Below are positions 27,332 to 36,310 of a stretch of 64,000 nucleotides of DNA, one piece after another (within the stretch, counting starts at the first letter, position 1; each line of letters begins with the position of its first letter). Made by a program: the position numbers and the translations under genes. The notes beneath the pieces are model-generated. The model was given only the letters and a program-made list of their open reading frames with translations. It had not been told where the DNA came from and did no database searches. Origin of the DNA: Spirosoma fluviale (GTDB lineage Bacteria > Bacteroidota > Bacteroidia > Cytophagales > Spirosomataceae); assembly GCF_900230225.1 (NCBI RefSeq), contig NZ_OCNH01000007.1, positions 1 through 64,000 of the forward strand, written 5' to 3'.

Positions 27332-28198
27332 TTACAGTCGTGATGTTTTCCCGCGAACGTCCAGCGCGTTGCCTAACTTTCGTTTTGTCGAGAAAGTATA
27401 CCGGAGCGTCATGCCATAACTCATGCCCGTACCGGAGCCGGAAAGCTGAGCCTGTTGAACAGCCGTACGATTAATGCTATACGTAACATCGGTCGTCAAA
27501 GCACTGCCGATCCCCCAGAACCGACGAACCGAAAAGCCGAGGTCTACAGCTTTGCTCAAGCGCACGTTGTATTCGGCACCCACTTCGGCCAGAGCCGTTA
27601 AATTCACGTTGGTATTCGTCTGGCTGGTCAGGCGGAGCGTATCGGGGGTTTCCCGACGCCCGTAATAACTATAGCCGATCAAGGAGAAGCGACCTTCCTG
27701 CTGACCCGTATTGGGAACAACCCACAATCCGCCACTCAACCACAAACCGGACCGAAGCCAGGGCTTACTTGTCGATAAAACAAGGCGTTTCCCGCGTAAA
27801 ACAAATGCGTTACGAGCGTTGCTGTAGCGGAATACCAGCGGGGAGTTTGCACTCGTTACCGACACTTGTGTGTGAATAGGCATTCGAGCGTAGCCGCCTT
27901 CTACAGCCCACCGTTCACGATATACCCAACCAACAACCGCACCCCAACCCGGTTTACCCACTAAATCGCTTTCAATAAGGCCGTTTAAGGTGTTATCGAG
28001 TTTGGCGCGGTCTGTCCGGATAAATCCCTCCAAAGAAGCATACCAGCGACTTTGAATGTAGGGACCACCGTAACGGGTGAGCAGCCGGTCATATTGATGA
28101 CTTCGCTCCGGCAACCGGTAATAGTCCGTTACTCCCTGTCCAAAAGCAGGCATAACAACTAAGCCGAGCAGTATATACAGCAAGTAGCGTTTCATCAT
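27332..28198 (-). CDS. Hypothetical exported beta-rich outer-membrane protein
   Basis: A 288-aa protein with a signal peptide (residues 1-21, ending in MPAFGQG). Alternating strands rich in Tyr, Trp and Arg (WGAVVGWVYRERWAVEGGYARM, GMSYGMTLRYTF) suggest an 8- to 12-strand beta-barrel. I do not recognise a family. Two start codons (28198, 28195) are adjacent. The C-terminus after TLRYTF continues with a basic tail, so the last strand may not be the usual one. Confidence 0.7.
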   Translation of the reverse strand: MMKRYLLYILLGLVVMPAFGQGVTDYYRLPERSHQYDRLLTRYGGPYIQSRWYASLEGFIRTDRAKLDNTLNGLIESDLVGKPGWGAVVGWVYRERWAVEGGYARMPIHTQVSVTSANSPLVFRYSNARNAFVLRGKRLVLSTSKPWLRSGLWLSGGLWVVPNTGQQEGRFSLIGYSYYGRRETPDTLRLTSQTNTNVNLTALAEVGAEYNVRLSKAVDLGFSVRRFWGIGSALTTDVTYSINRTAVQQAQLSGSGTGMSYGMTLRYTFSTKRKLGNALDVRGKTSRL

Positions 28199-28376
28199 CT
28201 GGTATCCGTTAGAGCGTTTTACAAATAACGTGATAAACGTTTGTTTGTTAATTACTTAGGCGCAATTTAATTAACAAACAGTTATTAAATGGAACAAAGG
28301 AGATACGCAAAGAACAAGTTTTACGTTTATCACCTCACAAACCAATCATAATCCCCTGTGTAACAACCATATAACA

Positions 28377-28416
28377 AAAAAAACAGGTCTCACTTAAAAA
28401 TGAGACCTGTTTTTTT
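28377..28416 (-). terminator. Terminator after the DUF2911 gene
   Basis: Sixteen-base perfect arms (28377-28392 and 28401-28416) with an A-run and T-run at the two ends, 29 bases past the DUF2911 stop codon. It could work on either strand. Confidence 0.9.
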
Positions 28417-28445
28417 GAATTACTTTGTTATTTCGGGCCGTTTTC

Positions 28446-28976
28446 TCAGCCGTGTTTCATAACAGGCACCGCAATAGTCATGTTGTCCCAAGCAATAGAA
28501 ATGCTGCTGTTCGCAGGTGTGATCGTCAGCTTTTCGATGGGCGTTTTGTTCATCGAAACGGGTACTTTGATCATGGCAACATCCGTTCCTTTGATTTTGT
28601 CATAATCATACGCTCCCCACTGACCTAGTGTGCTGTTCAGGATAACACTCCACTCCTTTTCGCCAGGAATCGTGAACAGTGTATACGTACCCGCTTTCAC
28701 CATTTTACCACCAAACATGACATCACTCTTGAAGGTGACTTCAGTGGCGTCGTTTGCGCCGGTGCGCCATACTTTACCATATTTCTCCAGGCTGTTCGAC
28801 CCGTCGGCTCCAAAAATAACCCGACCTTTTTTAGAGGGTTGACCGTAAACCACTTTGATGTTTTTGTCTGGACTTTCGACCGTCACTTTTGGACTTGCAG
28901 GTGCTTTATTGTCCTGCGCCTGAACAACGGATACCAGGACAAATAGAAAAGTAAAAAGGGCAAATAGATTCTTCAT
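28446..28976 (-). CDS. DUF2911 domain protein, exported
   Basis: A 176-aa secreted protein: signal peptide at residues 1-20 (ending in VVQAQ), then a DUF2911 domain. Diagnostic blocks are VVYGQPSKKGRVIFG, VWRTGANDATEVTF and AGTYTLFTIPGEKEWSVILN. The domain is common in Bacteroidota and has no assigned activity. Single-gene unit with a strong terminator. Upstream (28977-29263) there are AT-rich bases with no other gene. Confidence 0.9.
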   Translation of the reverse strand: MKNLFALFTFLFVLVSVVQAQDNKAPASPKVTVESPDKNIKVVYGQPSKKGRVIFGADGSNSLEKYGKVWRTGANDATEVTFKSDVMFGGKMVKAGTYTLFTIPGEKEWSVILNSTLGQWGAYDYDKIKGTDVAMIKVPVSMNKTPIEKLTITPANSSISIAWDNMTIAVPVMKHG

Positions 28977-29263
28977 GTGCTAATGAATTGGATTGGTTTA
29001 TCGTTTATTACTCTATAAACGTTACAAAGTAAACGATAGTTTTCTGAGAACGGTACATCTACTACCAGAACATTAATGGTCAATAGCCTTATCGTCTGGA
29101 TATAATTTGCAAACGGTACAATACAAACTACGCACTGGTTTAAAGCATTACGACACTTAAAAATTATAAAAATCAGCGTTCTATTACCAATCAAATCCAA
29201 AAGCAGGTAATTTTAGGGGAATAATCGTATGTAAGCATACCTTTTCCAACTTGTTTGGCCCCT

Positions 29264-31084
29264 ATGGCAACGACCTACTTTAGTAAACGCAATCTCCAGT
29301 TTCTCCTGCACGATGTATTCAAAGCTGAGGAGCTAACCAAATACGACTATTTCAGCGCGCACGACCGCGAAACGTTTAACCTCGTGCTCGACTCGGCTAC
29401 CTACATTGCCGATACGCTCATGCACCCGTACCTGAAGGATGTCGACAAAAACCAGCCCGAACTTAAAAACGGGCAGGTAACAGTACACCCAAAGGTAAAA
29501 GAGTATTTAAAAGCCGTAGGCGAAGCCGGACTCATCGGAGCAGGATTTCCCTTTGAGCACGGTGGGCAGCAACTGCCCGAAATGATCAGTTCCTGCGTTG
29601 GATTTATTCTAATGGCGGCTAACAACGGTATGATGTATACGGGGCTGACGTCCGGAGCGGCTCACCTCATCACGTCTTTTGGCTCGCCCCAACTCAGCGA
29701 AACGTACGTACCCAACATGCTCGCCGGTACCTGGCAGGGAACTATGGCCCTGACGGAGCCCCAGGCAGGTTCGTCGCTGTCTGACGTAACGACGTCGGCC
29801 ACTCCGCTACCCGATGACCAGTTCGGGCCGGGCGCTTACAAGATCAAGGGCCAGAAGGTCTTTATTTCGGCGGGCGACCACGATGCCGTCGACAATATTA
29901 TTCACCTGATGCTGGCCCGAATCGACGGTGCACCCAAAGGCACTAAAGGTATTTCGCTGTTCGTGGTACCCAAATACCGGCCCGACGGCAACGGCGGCTT
30001 CGTCGACAACGACGTGACCTCAACGGGCGTTTATCATAAAATGGGGCAGAAAGGCGTACCCGCCATGCACCTGACCATGGGCACCAGCGACGACACCATC
30101 GGATTTATCGTTGGTCAGCCGCACCAGGGCCTGCCGTACATGTTCCAGATGATGAACGAAGCCCGCATCGGGGTTGGCATGACGGCAGCGGCCATTGCTA
30201 CCGCTGCTTACCATGCCGCGCTAGAATACGCAAAGGAGCGCCCTCAAAGTCGGCGGCTTAACCAGAAAAACCTCCTCGATGCGCCCCAAACCGCCATTAT
30301 CAATCACCCCGATGTTCGGCGGATGCTCCTTTTCCAGAAAGCCGTAACGGAAGGCTCGCTCTCGTTGCTGATTGAAGCTGCCCGTTTATACGACATCAGC
30401 GAAGTTGCGGAGGGCGAGGAAAAAGAAAACGCTTTTCTACTGCTCGATCTGCTGATGCCCGTGGCGAAATCCTACCCGTCCGAAATGGGCGTACAGTCGG
30501 TAAGCCAGAGCTTGCAGACGTTTGGCGGCTACGGCTTTACGGAAGATTTTCCCGTCGAGCAGTTGTACCGCGACATCCGCATTACGCCCATCTACGAAGG
30601 CACAACGGGGATTCAGGCCCAGGATTTATTAGGTCGGAAGATGACCATAAAAGGTGGCAAAGCGCCCCAGCTTCTTTTTGCCGAAATAAGCAAACTAATC
30701 GCCGAAGCCAGCACTTTCGACGATCTGAAACCCTACGCCGACCAGCTCACTGCCGAACTCAAACGCACACAGGAGGTCATGGGCAGCCTGATGCCCCACG
30801 CACTGAAAGGTGATATTGAACGCTACCTCTCCGACGCAACCTTGTTCCTGGAATTATTCGGAATCGTTGTCATTGCCTGGCAGTGGCTAAAACAGGCCGT
30901 GGTTGCCAAACAGTTGCTGCTCACGCAGAATCCACAAGGCGATGATCTGGTCTTTTACGAAGGAAAGATTCACACCATGAAATTCTTCTTCCATTACGAA
31001 GTTCCCAAAACCCTGGGCTTAGCGGTTCGGCTCAAAGACCCGGAAGTTCTTACCATTGTCACAGAGAAAGAACTGGCCCTGTAA
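29264..31084 (+). CDS. Acyl-CoA dehydrogenase, long form
   Basis: A 606-aa FAD enzyme catalysing alpha,beta-dehydrogenation of acyl-CoA. ALTEPQAGSSLSDV and the FAD-side block KVFISAGDHD are present. FGGYGFTEDFPVEQLYRD precedes PIYEGTTGIQAQDL, whose Glu is the likely catalytic base. The extra ~200 residues compared with short-chain enzymes resemble the FadE-like group with a C-terminal extension. The ATG at 29264 is preferred to the TTG at 29255. A 21-bp stem-loop ends the transcript. Confidence 0.93.
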   Translation: MATTYFSKRNLQFLLHDVFKAEELTKYDYFSAHDRETFNLVLDSATYIADTLMHPYLKDVDKNQPELKNGQVTVHPKVKEYLKAVGEAGLIGAGFPFEHGGQQLPEMISSCVGFILMAANNGMMYTGLTSGAAHLITSFGSPQLSETYVPNMLAGTWQGTMALTEPQAGSSLSDVTTSATPLPDDQFGPGAYKIKGQKVFISAGDHDAVDNIIHLMLARIDGAPKGTKGISLFVVPKYRPDGNGGFVDNDVTSTGVYHKMGQKGVPAMHLTMGTSDDTIGFIVGQPHQGLPYMFQMMNEARIGVGMTAAAIATAAYHAALEYAKERPQSRRLNQKNLLDAPQTAIINHPDVRRMLLFQKAVTEGSLSLLIEAARLYDISEVAEGEEKENAFLLLDLLMPVAKSYPSEMGVQSVSQSLQTFGGYGFTEDFPVEQLYRDIRITPIYEGTTGIQAQDLLGRKMTIKGGKAPQLLFAEISKLIAEASTFDDLKPYADQLTAELKRTQEVMGSLMPHALKGDIERYLSDATLFLELFGIVVIAWQWLKQAVVAKQLLLTQNPQGDDLVFYEGKIHTMKFFFHYEVPKTLGLAVRLKDPEVLTIVTEKELAL

Positions 31085-31104
31085 AGCCGTCTATCTTGGT
31101 CTCA

Positions 31105-31154
31105 AGCCAGTCAGTTACATTTCTTGGCACGTTAAGAAATGTAACTGACTGGCT
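31105..31154 (+). terminator. Terminator after the acyl-CoA dehydrogenase gene
   Basis: Perfect 21-bp arms (31105-31125 and 31134-31154) with loop GGCACGTT, followed by ATTTTATAAT. It begins 20 bases after the stop codon. Confidence 0.85.
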
Positions 31155-31222
31155 ATTTTATAATAATACCGGACAAAACTATGTTTTTTGTCATTTATCA
31201 AGCTTCTACATTTCAGAACCTT

Positions 31223-31230
31223 TACCTTTG
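31223..31230 (+). promoter_or_regulatory. -7 promoter element for the YheT-type hydrolase gene
   Basis: TACCTTTG followed by CGGC, 24 bases before the chosen ATG (31255). Its position inside the longer reading frame argues that the longer frame is not translated. The -33 region is not convincing. Confidence 0.5.
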
Positions 31231-31254
31231 CGGCTTCAATCGACCGCGTTCGTA

Positions 31255-32313
31255 ATGCCGCTGATTGCCCCATCAAGTTATGAGCCGCCTATCCGGTTAT
31301 GGAACGGCCACCTGCAAACCATCATTCCCTCGCTGTTTCGCAAGGTACAGGTTACCTACGTCCGCGAACGCATCGAAACCCCGGATGATGATTTTCTGGA
31401 TTTGGATTGGGGTTTTTCTTTAGGAGTTAGGAGCGAGGAGTTAGGAGTGAGGAGGGCTGACGCGTCAGCAACTCCTCACTCCCGGAACGCCGGCCGCTCG
31501 CTCCTAACTCCTAACTCCTCCCTTATCATTCTCTCCCACGGGCTGGAGGGGAGTTCCACCAGCTCTTACTTAGCGGGGATGGTTCGGCAGTTGACAAAAC
31601 ACGGGTTCGACTGTCTGGCCTGGCATTACCGCTCCTGTAGTGGCGAGTTAAACCGGCAGCAACGGTTTTACCACATTGGCGAAACGGGCGATTTACACTT
31701 CATCATTCAACACGCCCTCTCGAAAGGCTACCAGACTATTTACCTCATGGGGTTTAGCGCTGGCGGCAACGTCACCTTAAAATACATTGGTGAACAGGGA
31801 CAGGCGCTGCATCCGGCAGTAAAAAAAGCCGCTGTTTTCTCCGTACCCGTTCATTTGATGGGCTCAGCCAGTCGGCTCGAACGATGGGACAGCCTGGTCT
31901 ATAATTATCGGTTTAATCGCACCCTTAAACGAAAGATTTTGCAGAAAGCGTCGCTGATGCCGGGGGTTTTCCCAACCGAAGCGGTAACCAAAGCCCGTAA
32001 TATTCGTGAATTCGACAACCTGTTTACGGCACCGATGAATGGATTTAAGGACGTAACCGACTATTACACGCGAAGCAGCTCATTACAATTTATACCAGAC
32101 ATTGCCATTCCAACCTTGCTCGTGAACGCCAAAAATGACCCGTTTCTATCGCCCGAATGTTTTCCCGAAGCGTTGGGCAGGGAACTACCCAACGTCTGGA
32201 TGGAGTTTCCGGTACAAGGTGGTCACTGCGGCTTCCCGTCCCGGAAAGAAGGAATTCAGGGCACGTACTGGTCGGAAGAGCGGGCGTTGCAATTTTTGAC
32301 AATCACGAACTAA
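31255..32313 (+). CDS. YheT-type alpha/beta hydrolase with an in-frame repeat insertion
   Basis: A 352-aa hydrolase of the YheT/ABHD1-3 group. It opens with PPIRLWNGHLQTIIPSLFR and DDFLDLDW, then ILSHGLEGSSTSSY (oxyanion block), GFSAGGN (nucleophile elbow) and a final GGHCGF with the catalytic His. Residues ~56-90 do not belong to the family. They are encoded by an inverted array of 7-base units (31421-31522) that adds 34 codons without a stop, placed between the DLDW block and the first core strand, a loop position that may tolerate it. ATG 31255 is supported by the promoter element. Confidence 0.88.
   Translation: MPLIAPSSYEPPIRLWNGHLQTIIPSLFRKVQVTYVRERIETPDDDFLDLDWGFSLGVRSEELGVRRADASATPHSRNAGRSLLTPNSSLIILSHGLEGSSTSSYLAGMVRQLTKHGFDCLAWHYRSCSGELNRQQRFYHIGETGDLHFIIQHALSKGYQTIYLMGFSAGGNVTLKYIGEQGQALHPAVKKAAVFSVPVHLMGSASRLERWDSLVYNYRFNRTLKRKILQKASLMPGVFPTEAVTKARNIREFDNLFTAPMNGFKDVTDYYTRSSSLQFIPDIAIPTLLVNAKNDPFLSPECFPEALGRELPNVWMEFPVQGGHCGFPSRKEGIQGTYWSEERALQFLTITN
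31421..31522. repeat. Inverted array of 7-base units inside a coding region
   Basis: The left arm has GAGTTAG, GAGCGAG, GAGTTAG and GAGTGAG units (31424-31454). A 14-base palindrome, GCTGACGCGTCAGC (31456-31469), follows. The right arm has the complementary CTCCTCACTCC and CTCGCTC, CTAACTC, CTAACTC units (31471-31521). Total 102 bases, a multiple of three. Confidence 0.85.
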
Positions 32314-32379
32314 AGACCATACTCGTAGAATTCGTACACCGATTGCCCCGCATTTAGTTGGGGATAGCTAACTTATCTG

Positions 32380-34284
32380 ATGCTCACCAAACCACTCGAA
32401 CAGACGTATTACATCATTGATTTCGACAGTACCCTTACAAAGGTAGAAGCGCTTGACGTGCTGGGCGAAATCTCACTCACTGGTCGGCCCGACCGGGATG
32501 ATGTGCTGAATGAAATCAAGATAATCACCGACCGAGGAATGTCGGGAGAAATTTCGTTTACCGATTCACTCAAGCTACGGCTGCACCTGCTGAAAGCCCA
32601 TAAAAGTCAATTACCCGCCCTGATCGAAACCCTCATGGGAAAAATTTCGGATTCCTTTCAGCGGAACAGGCAATTTCTGTCCGAGAATGCCGACTCGATC
32701 TATATCGTTTCCAATGGGTTTAAGGAGTTTATCGTCCCTATTGTCACGTCGTTGGGCATTCATGCGGAGAATGTGTTTGCCAATACGTTCGAGTTCGATG
32801 AGAGCGGGGCTATCGTGGGATTCGACGCTCAAAACCCACTCTCGGCCAATGGCGGCAAATCGCAGGTGATCCGCAACCTGCACCTCGATGGCGAAGTGTA
32901 CGTCATTGGGGATGGTTATACCGACTACGAAATCAAAGCCTCTGGTCTGGCCAATCGCTTTTATGCGTTTACGGAAAACGTGATGCGCCCTCGCGTGGTG
33001 GAGCACGCCGATCACGTAGCGCCTTCGCTCGATGAGTTTTTGTACCACAACAACCTGAGCCGCAGCCAATCGTACCCGAAAAGCAGGATTAAAGTGCTGC
33101 TTCTGGAAAACGTTCACCCAAATGCCATTCAACTGTTTGAACAGGAAGGGTTTAACGTGGAAATTCGCAAAGGTGCGCTGGATGAAGATGAACTGATCGA
33201 AGCCATCCGCGACGTATCTATTCTGGGTATTCGGTCCAAGACCAATGTAACCGCACGCGTACTGGAACATGCCAATAAACTGATGACCATTGGTGCGTTT
33301 TGCATCGGCACCAATCAGATTGACCTCGACGCCTGCACCGAAAAAGGCATTGCCGTTTTCAACGCCCCCTACAGTAACACCCGCTCGGTGGTGGAGTTGG
33401 CCATCGGCGAGATCATCATGCTGATCCGCAGCATTGTGCCCAAGAGTAACTTGATGCACAAGGGCGGCTGGGACAAATCAGCGAAAAACAGCTTTGAGGT
33501 ACGGGGCAAAAAACTCGGCCTGGTGGGCTATGGCAACATTGGCACCCAACTATCGGTTGTGGCCGAAGCTCTGGGCATGGAAGTGTATTTCTACGACGCC
33601 GTCGACAAGCTGGCGCTGGGAAATGCCCGCAAATGTAAATCGCTGGACGAACTGCTGTCCATTTCGGACATCATCAGTCTGCATACTGACGGCCGGAAGG
33701 AAAACAAAAACCTGATCAGCTACCGCGAATTCGGGCTGATGAAAAACGGCGTCATCTTCCTGAACCTGTCGCGCGGGCATATCGTGGATATTCCGGCGCT
33801 GGTCGACGCCATTGAGCGGGGTAAGGTTGCCGGTGCGGGTGTCGACGTGTTTCCGTACGAGCCGAAGACAAACAACGAAGAGTTCATGAGTGCACTGCGT
33901 AACCTGCCCAACGTGATTTTGACGCCCCACATCGGCGGCAGCACGGAGGAGGCCCAGGCGAACATTGGGAGCTTTGTGCCGGGCAAACTACTCGAATACA
34001 TCAACAATGGTAGCACCTACGGCAGTGTCAACTTCCCCGAGCTGCAACTTCCGCTGTTGAAAGGGGCGCACCGCCTGTTGCACATTCACGCCAACGTTCC
34101 GGGTATTCTGGCCAACATGAACACCATCTTTGCCAAGTATCACATCAACATTCACGGCCAGTACCTCAAAACCAATGAGAAAATAGGCTACGTAATTACC
34201 GACGTTGCCAAAGAATACGCCGACGAAGTGGTGGAAGAACTGAAAGGCATCGACAACACGATCAAATTCCGACTGCTGTACTAA
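32380..34284 (+). CDS. serA: Phosphoserine phosphatase-phosphoglycerate dehydrogenase fusion
   Basis: A 634-aa two-enzyme protein for serine synthesis. Residues ~8-215 are a HAD phosphatase like SerB: DFDSTLT (motif I), IVSNGF (II), GGKSQVI (III) and GDGYTDYE (IV). Residues ~230-555 are D-3-phosphoglycerate dehydrogenase: the NAD motif GLVGYGNIGTQ (~380), NLSRGHIVD and the catalytic His in TPHIGGSTEEAQ (~515). The last ~70 residues form an ACT domain (IHANVPGILANMNTIF) that probably senses serine. The two activities are the first and last steps of the pathway; the middle step is encoded next door. Confidence 0.95.
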   Translation: MLTKPLEQTYYIIDFDSTLTKVEALDVLGEISLTGRPDRDDVLNEIKIITDRGMSGEISFTDSLKLRLHLLKAHKSQLPALIETLMGKISDSFQRNRQFLSENADSIYIVSNGFKEFIVPIVTSLGIHAENVFANTFEFDESGAIVGFDAQNPLSANGGKSQVIRNLHLDGEVYVIGDGYTDYEIKASGLANRFYAFTENVMRPRVVEHADHVAPSLDEFLYHNNLSRSQSYPKSRIKVLLLENVHPNAIQLFEQEGFNVEIRKGALDEDELIEAIRDVSILGIRSKTNVTARVLEHANKLMTIGAFCIGTNQIDLDACTEKGIAVFNAPYSNTRSVVELAIGEIIMLIRSIVPKSNLMHKGGWDKSAKNSFEVRGKKLGLVGYGNIGTQLSVVAEALGMEVYFYDAVDKLALGNARKCKSLDELLSISDIISLHTDGRKENKNLISYREFGLMKNGVIFLNLSRGHIVDIPALVDAIERGKVAGAGVDVFPYEPKTNNEEFMSALRNLPNVILTPHIGGSTEEAQANIGSFVPGKLLEYINNGSTYGSVNFPELQLPLLKGAHRLLHIHANVPGILANMNTIFAKYHINIHGQYLKTNEKIGYVITDVAKEYADEVVEELKGIDNTIKFRLLY

Positions 34285-34290
34285 ATTTTG

Positions 34291-34360
34291 ACTGAGTGAC
34301 TGAGTGAATGAGCCAATTGTATCGACGAGCCCATTCACTCATTCATTCATTCGCTCATTC
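34291..34360. repeat. Inverted array of 8-base units between serA and serC
   Basis: Left: ACTGAGTG twice, then AATGAG (34291-34312). Right: CATTCACT, CATTCATT, CATTCGCT, CATTC (34332-34360), the inverted counterpart. It fills almost all of the 80 bases between the two genes and ends four bases before the serC ATG. Confidence 0.85.
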
Positions 34361-34364
34361 AAAA

Positions 34365-35456
34365 ATGAAAAACACCTACTTCACGCCCGGCCCGGCCGAG
34401 TTATACCCAACGTTTTCTCAACACCTGCAAACGGCAATGGACGAACAGATTGGCTCGATCTCGCATCGGAGTCAGCGGTTTCGTGACATTTATAAGTTTG
34501 CCGATGAACAACTGCGGACGTTATTGAGCATTCCATCAACGCATGGTATTTTCTTTACCGGTTCGGCTTCGGAAGTATGGGAGCGGGTACTCCTGAACTG
34601 CGTGGAGCACGAAAGTTTTCACCTCGTGAATGGCTCGTTCTCCCAGAAATTTTACGATTATGCCAACGCGCTTCACAAACACGCGCATGTGCTGGAGAAA
34701 CCGTTTGGCGAAGGGTTCGATGCTGCCGACGTGGAGATTCCTGCCTACGCGGAACTGGTTTGCCTGACGCATAATGAAACCTCATCGGGTGTGCAGATGC
34801 GGACGAGCGAAATGCACAAGCTCAAGCGCAAATACCCAAAGAAGTTATTCTGCATCGACACCGTTTCCTCGGCCCCCTACCCCGACCTTGATTTTAGCCT
34901 GATCGACTCGGCATTTTTCTCGGTTCAGAAAGCGTTTGGTATGCCCGCCGGTCTGGGCGTCTGGATTGCCAGCCAGAATTGTCTGGTCAAAGCCGAGCGG
35001 CTGGAAAAGAACGAGTCGCTCACGATCGGCGCGCACCACACCCTGCCTACGCTCTGGAAGCATTACAAAACGTTCGAAACACCCGCTACGCCCAACGTTC
35101 TGTACATTTATATTCTGGGCAAAATTGCCGAAGATTTCAACCGGATCGGTATTGACACGATGCGGAAGCAGACGGAAGAAAAGGCCCGGATGCTCTATAA
35201 ATTCCTGGAAACATCCGATACCCTGTCCCCTTTCGTGAGTCAGGAACGTCACCGTTCGCAAACGGTCATTGTGGCAACTACCGGAACGCCCGACAAACCA
35301 AAGGCATCGGCAGATGTTATCGCTGCGGCTAAATCGATTAATATGATCGTGGGCAGCGGCTACGGTAAATTCAAGGATTCCCAAATTCGGATTGCTAACT
35401 TTCCGGCCGTTTCTATCGAACAGGTAGCCTCGCTCATTGACGAGTTGAAGAAATAG
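34365..35456 (+). CDS. serC: Phosphoserine aminotransferase
   Basis: A 363-aa class V PLP aminotransferase that converts 3-phosphohydroxypyruvate to phosphoserine. It opens with YFTPGPAELYP. The PLP lysine is in FFSVQKAFGMPAG, and THNETSSGVQ is a family block. With the upstream SerB-SerA fusion it completes the phosphorylated serine pathway. ATG 34365 is chosen because the longer frame begins inside the 8-base repeat array. Followed by a good terminator. Confidence 0.93.
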   Translation: MKNTYFTPGPAELYPTFSQHLQTAMDEQIGSISHRSQRFRDIYKFADEQLRTLLSIPSTHGIFFTGSASEVWERVLLNCVEHESFHLVNGSFSQKFYDYANALHKHAHVLEKPFGEGFDAADVEIPAYAELVCLTHNETSSGVQMRTSEMHKLKRKYPKKLFCIDTVSSAPYPDLDFSLIDSAFFSVQKAFGMPAGLGVWIASQNCLVKAERLEKNESLTIGAHHTLPTLWKHYKTFETPATPNVLYIYILGKIAEDFNRIGIDTMRKQTEEKARMLYKFLETSDTLSPFVSQERHRSQTVIVATTGTPDKPKASADVIAAAKSINMIVGSGYGKFKDSQIRIANFPAVSIEQVASLIDELKK

Positions 35457-35483
35457 TACTACCACCGCCCGGCAACTTTATAT

Positions 35484-35520
35484 AACGCCCTTTTCTGAAT
35501 TGGAAAGGGCGTTCTTTTTT
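35484..35520 (+). terminator. Terminator after serC
   Basis: Stem AACGCCCTTT / AAAGGGCGTT (35484-35493 and 35504-35513) followed by C and eight T residues, a textbook intrinsic terminator. Confidence 0.93.
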
Positions 35521-35614
35521 TGTGCGCTATTCCTAACAGAGCCTTCGTTACACAAACCTTATGGGGGTTGTGTGGTTAATAGGACAGTATTGAAAGAAAT
35601 TTAACTCAACGACG

Positions 35615-36310
35615 ATGAAGAAACTACTTACAACCTCAACACTATTGATGGGCCTGATGATTACGGGCATGGCTCAAAATAGAACCGAGTCCTCCAAGGA
35701 GGAGAAACCGCTGATTGACGAAAAAACAAAGCAGGAAGTTCGTCAGAAAGCAAACGAAGCTGGTGAGAAAGTGGAAGAAGAGATTGACAAATCCATTAGC
35801 TATCAGCAGGCAAACCAATTAAGCTGGTTTCAGCCAAACAACCTTTTTGTGGGTGGCGGCTTAGGTATGGGCGCTACCGACGGAAAAGTTTACCTGGCGT
35901 TCAATTCGCGGATCGGGTACTTTTTCCAGCCGGGTTTTGCGGCCGGGCTGCGCTATGATGCCGACCGGCTGGTAGGCAACAAGTACCATTCTCGTCAGGT
36001 AGGTGCCTTTGCCCGGTACTACCCGTTCCGAACTCGTATCAGTAGCTTCGTCGGAGCTAGTTTGAACAGTGGGCGAGAGTTCTCGGAAAATACATCTGCC
36101 GATACAAAATTCAAATACACCAGCGTAGGTCTCGAAATTGGCGCTATGGCCTGGATCCTGCACCGCCTGGGGGCCGAAATATCCTACGAAAGCAGCTTTT
36201 ACAACAAAATTGACCCAACTGTGAGCCGGGGTAAAGGGAATCGGGTAAAAATTGGCGTTAACTACTATTTTGGCCGGGTAGCCGGAAAAGGTATTAAGCT
36301 GGCACGGTAA
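35615..36310 (+). CDS. Hypothetical outer-membrane beta-barrel protein
   Basis: A 231-aa protein with a signal peptide (residues 1-20, ending in TGMAQN). A charged, helix-forming stretch (EEKPLIDEKTKQEVRQKANE, ~25-60) comes next, then a likely eight-strand barrel: FVGGGLGMGATDGKVYLAFN, GYFFQPGFAAGLRYD, VGAFARYYPF and VKIGVNYYFG. The fold is like small OmpA-type barrels. No family is recognised with certainty. A separate stem-loop 134 bases downstream probably ends the transcript. Confidence 0.75.
   Translation: MKKLLTTSTLLMGLMITGMAQNRTESSKEEKPLIDEKTKQEVRQKANEAGEKVEEEIDKSISYQQANQLSWFQPNNLFVGGGLGMGATDGKVYLAFNSRIGYFFQPGFAAGLRYDADRLVGNKYHSRQVGAFARYYPFRTRISSFVGASLNSGREFSENTSADTKFKYTSVGLEIGAMAWILHRLGAEISYESSFYNKIDPTVSRGKGNRVKIGVNYYFGRVAGKGIKLAR

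Noticed and set aside
28973-29200. 75-codon open frame upstream of the DUF2911 gene
   Set aside because: AT-rich, no motif, and it covers the likely promoter region of DUF2911.
31421-31522. CRISPR-like reading of the short repeats
   Set aside because: Units of 7-8 bases without spacers, arranged as inverted arms. No cas genes are in the window.
33129-33314. Possible boundary or frameshift between the two halves of the SerB-SerA protein
   Set aside because: The frame is continuous from 32380 to 34284 with a sensible linker, so the fusion looks real and is not an assembly or frame error.
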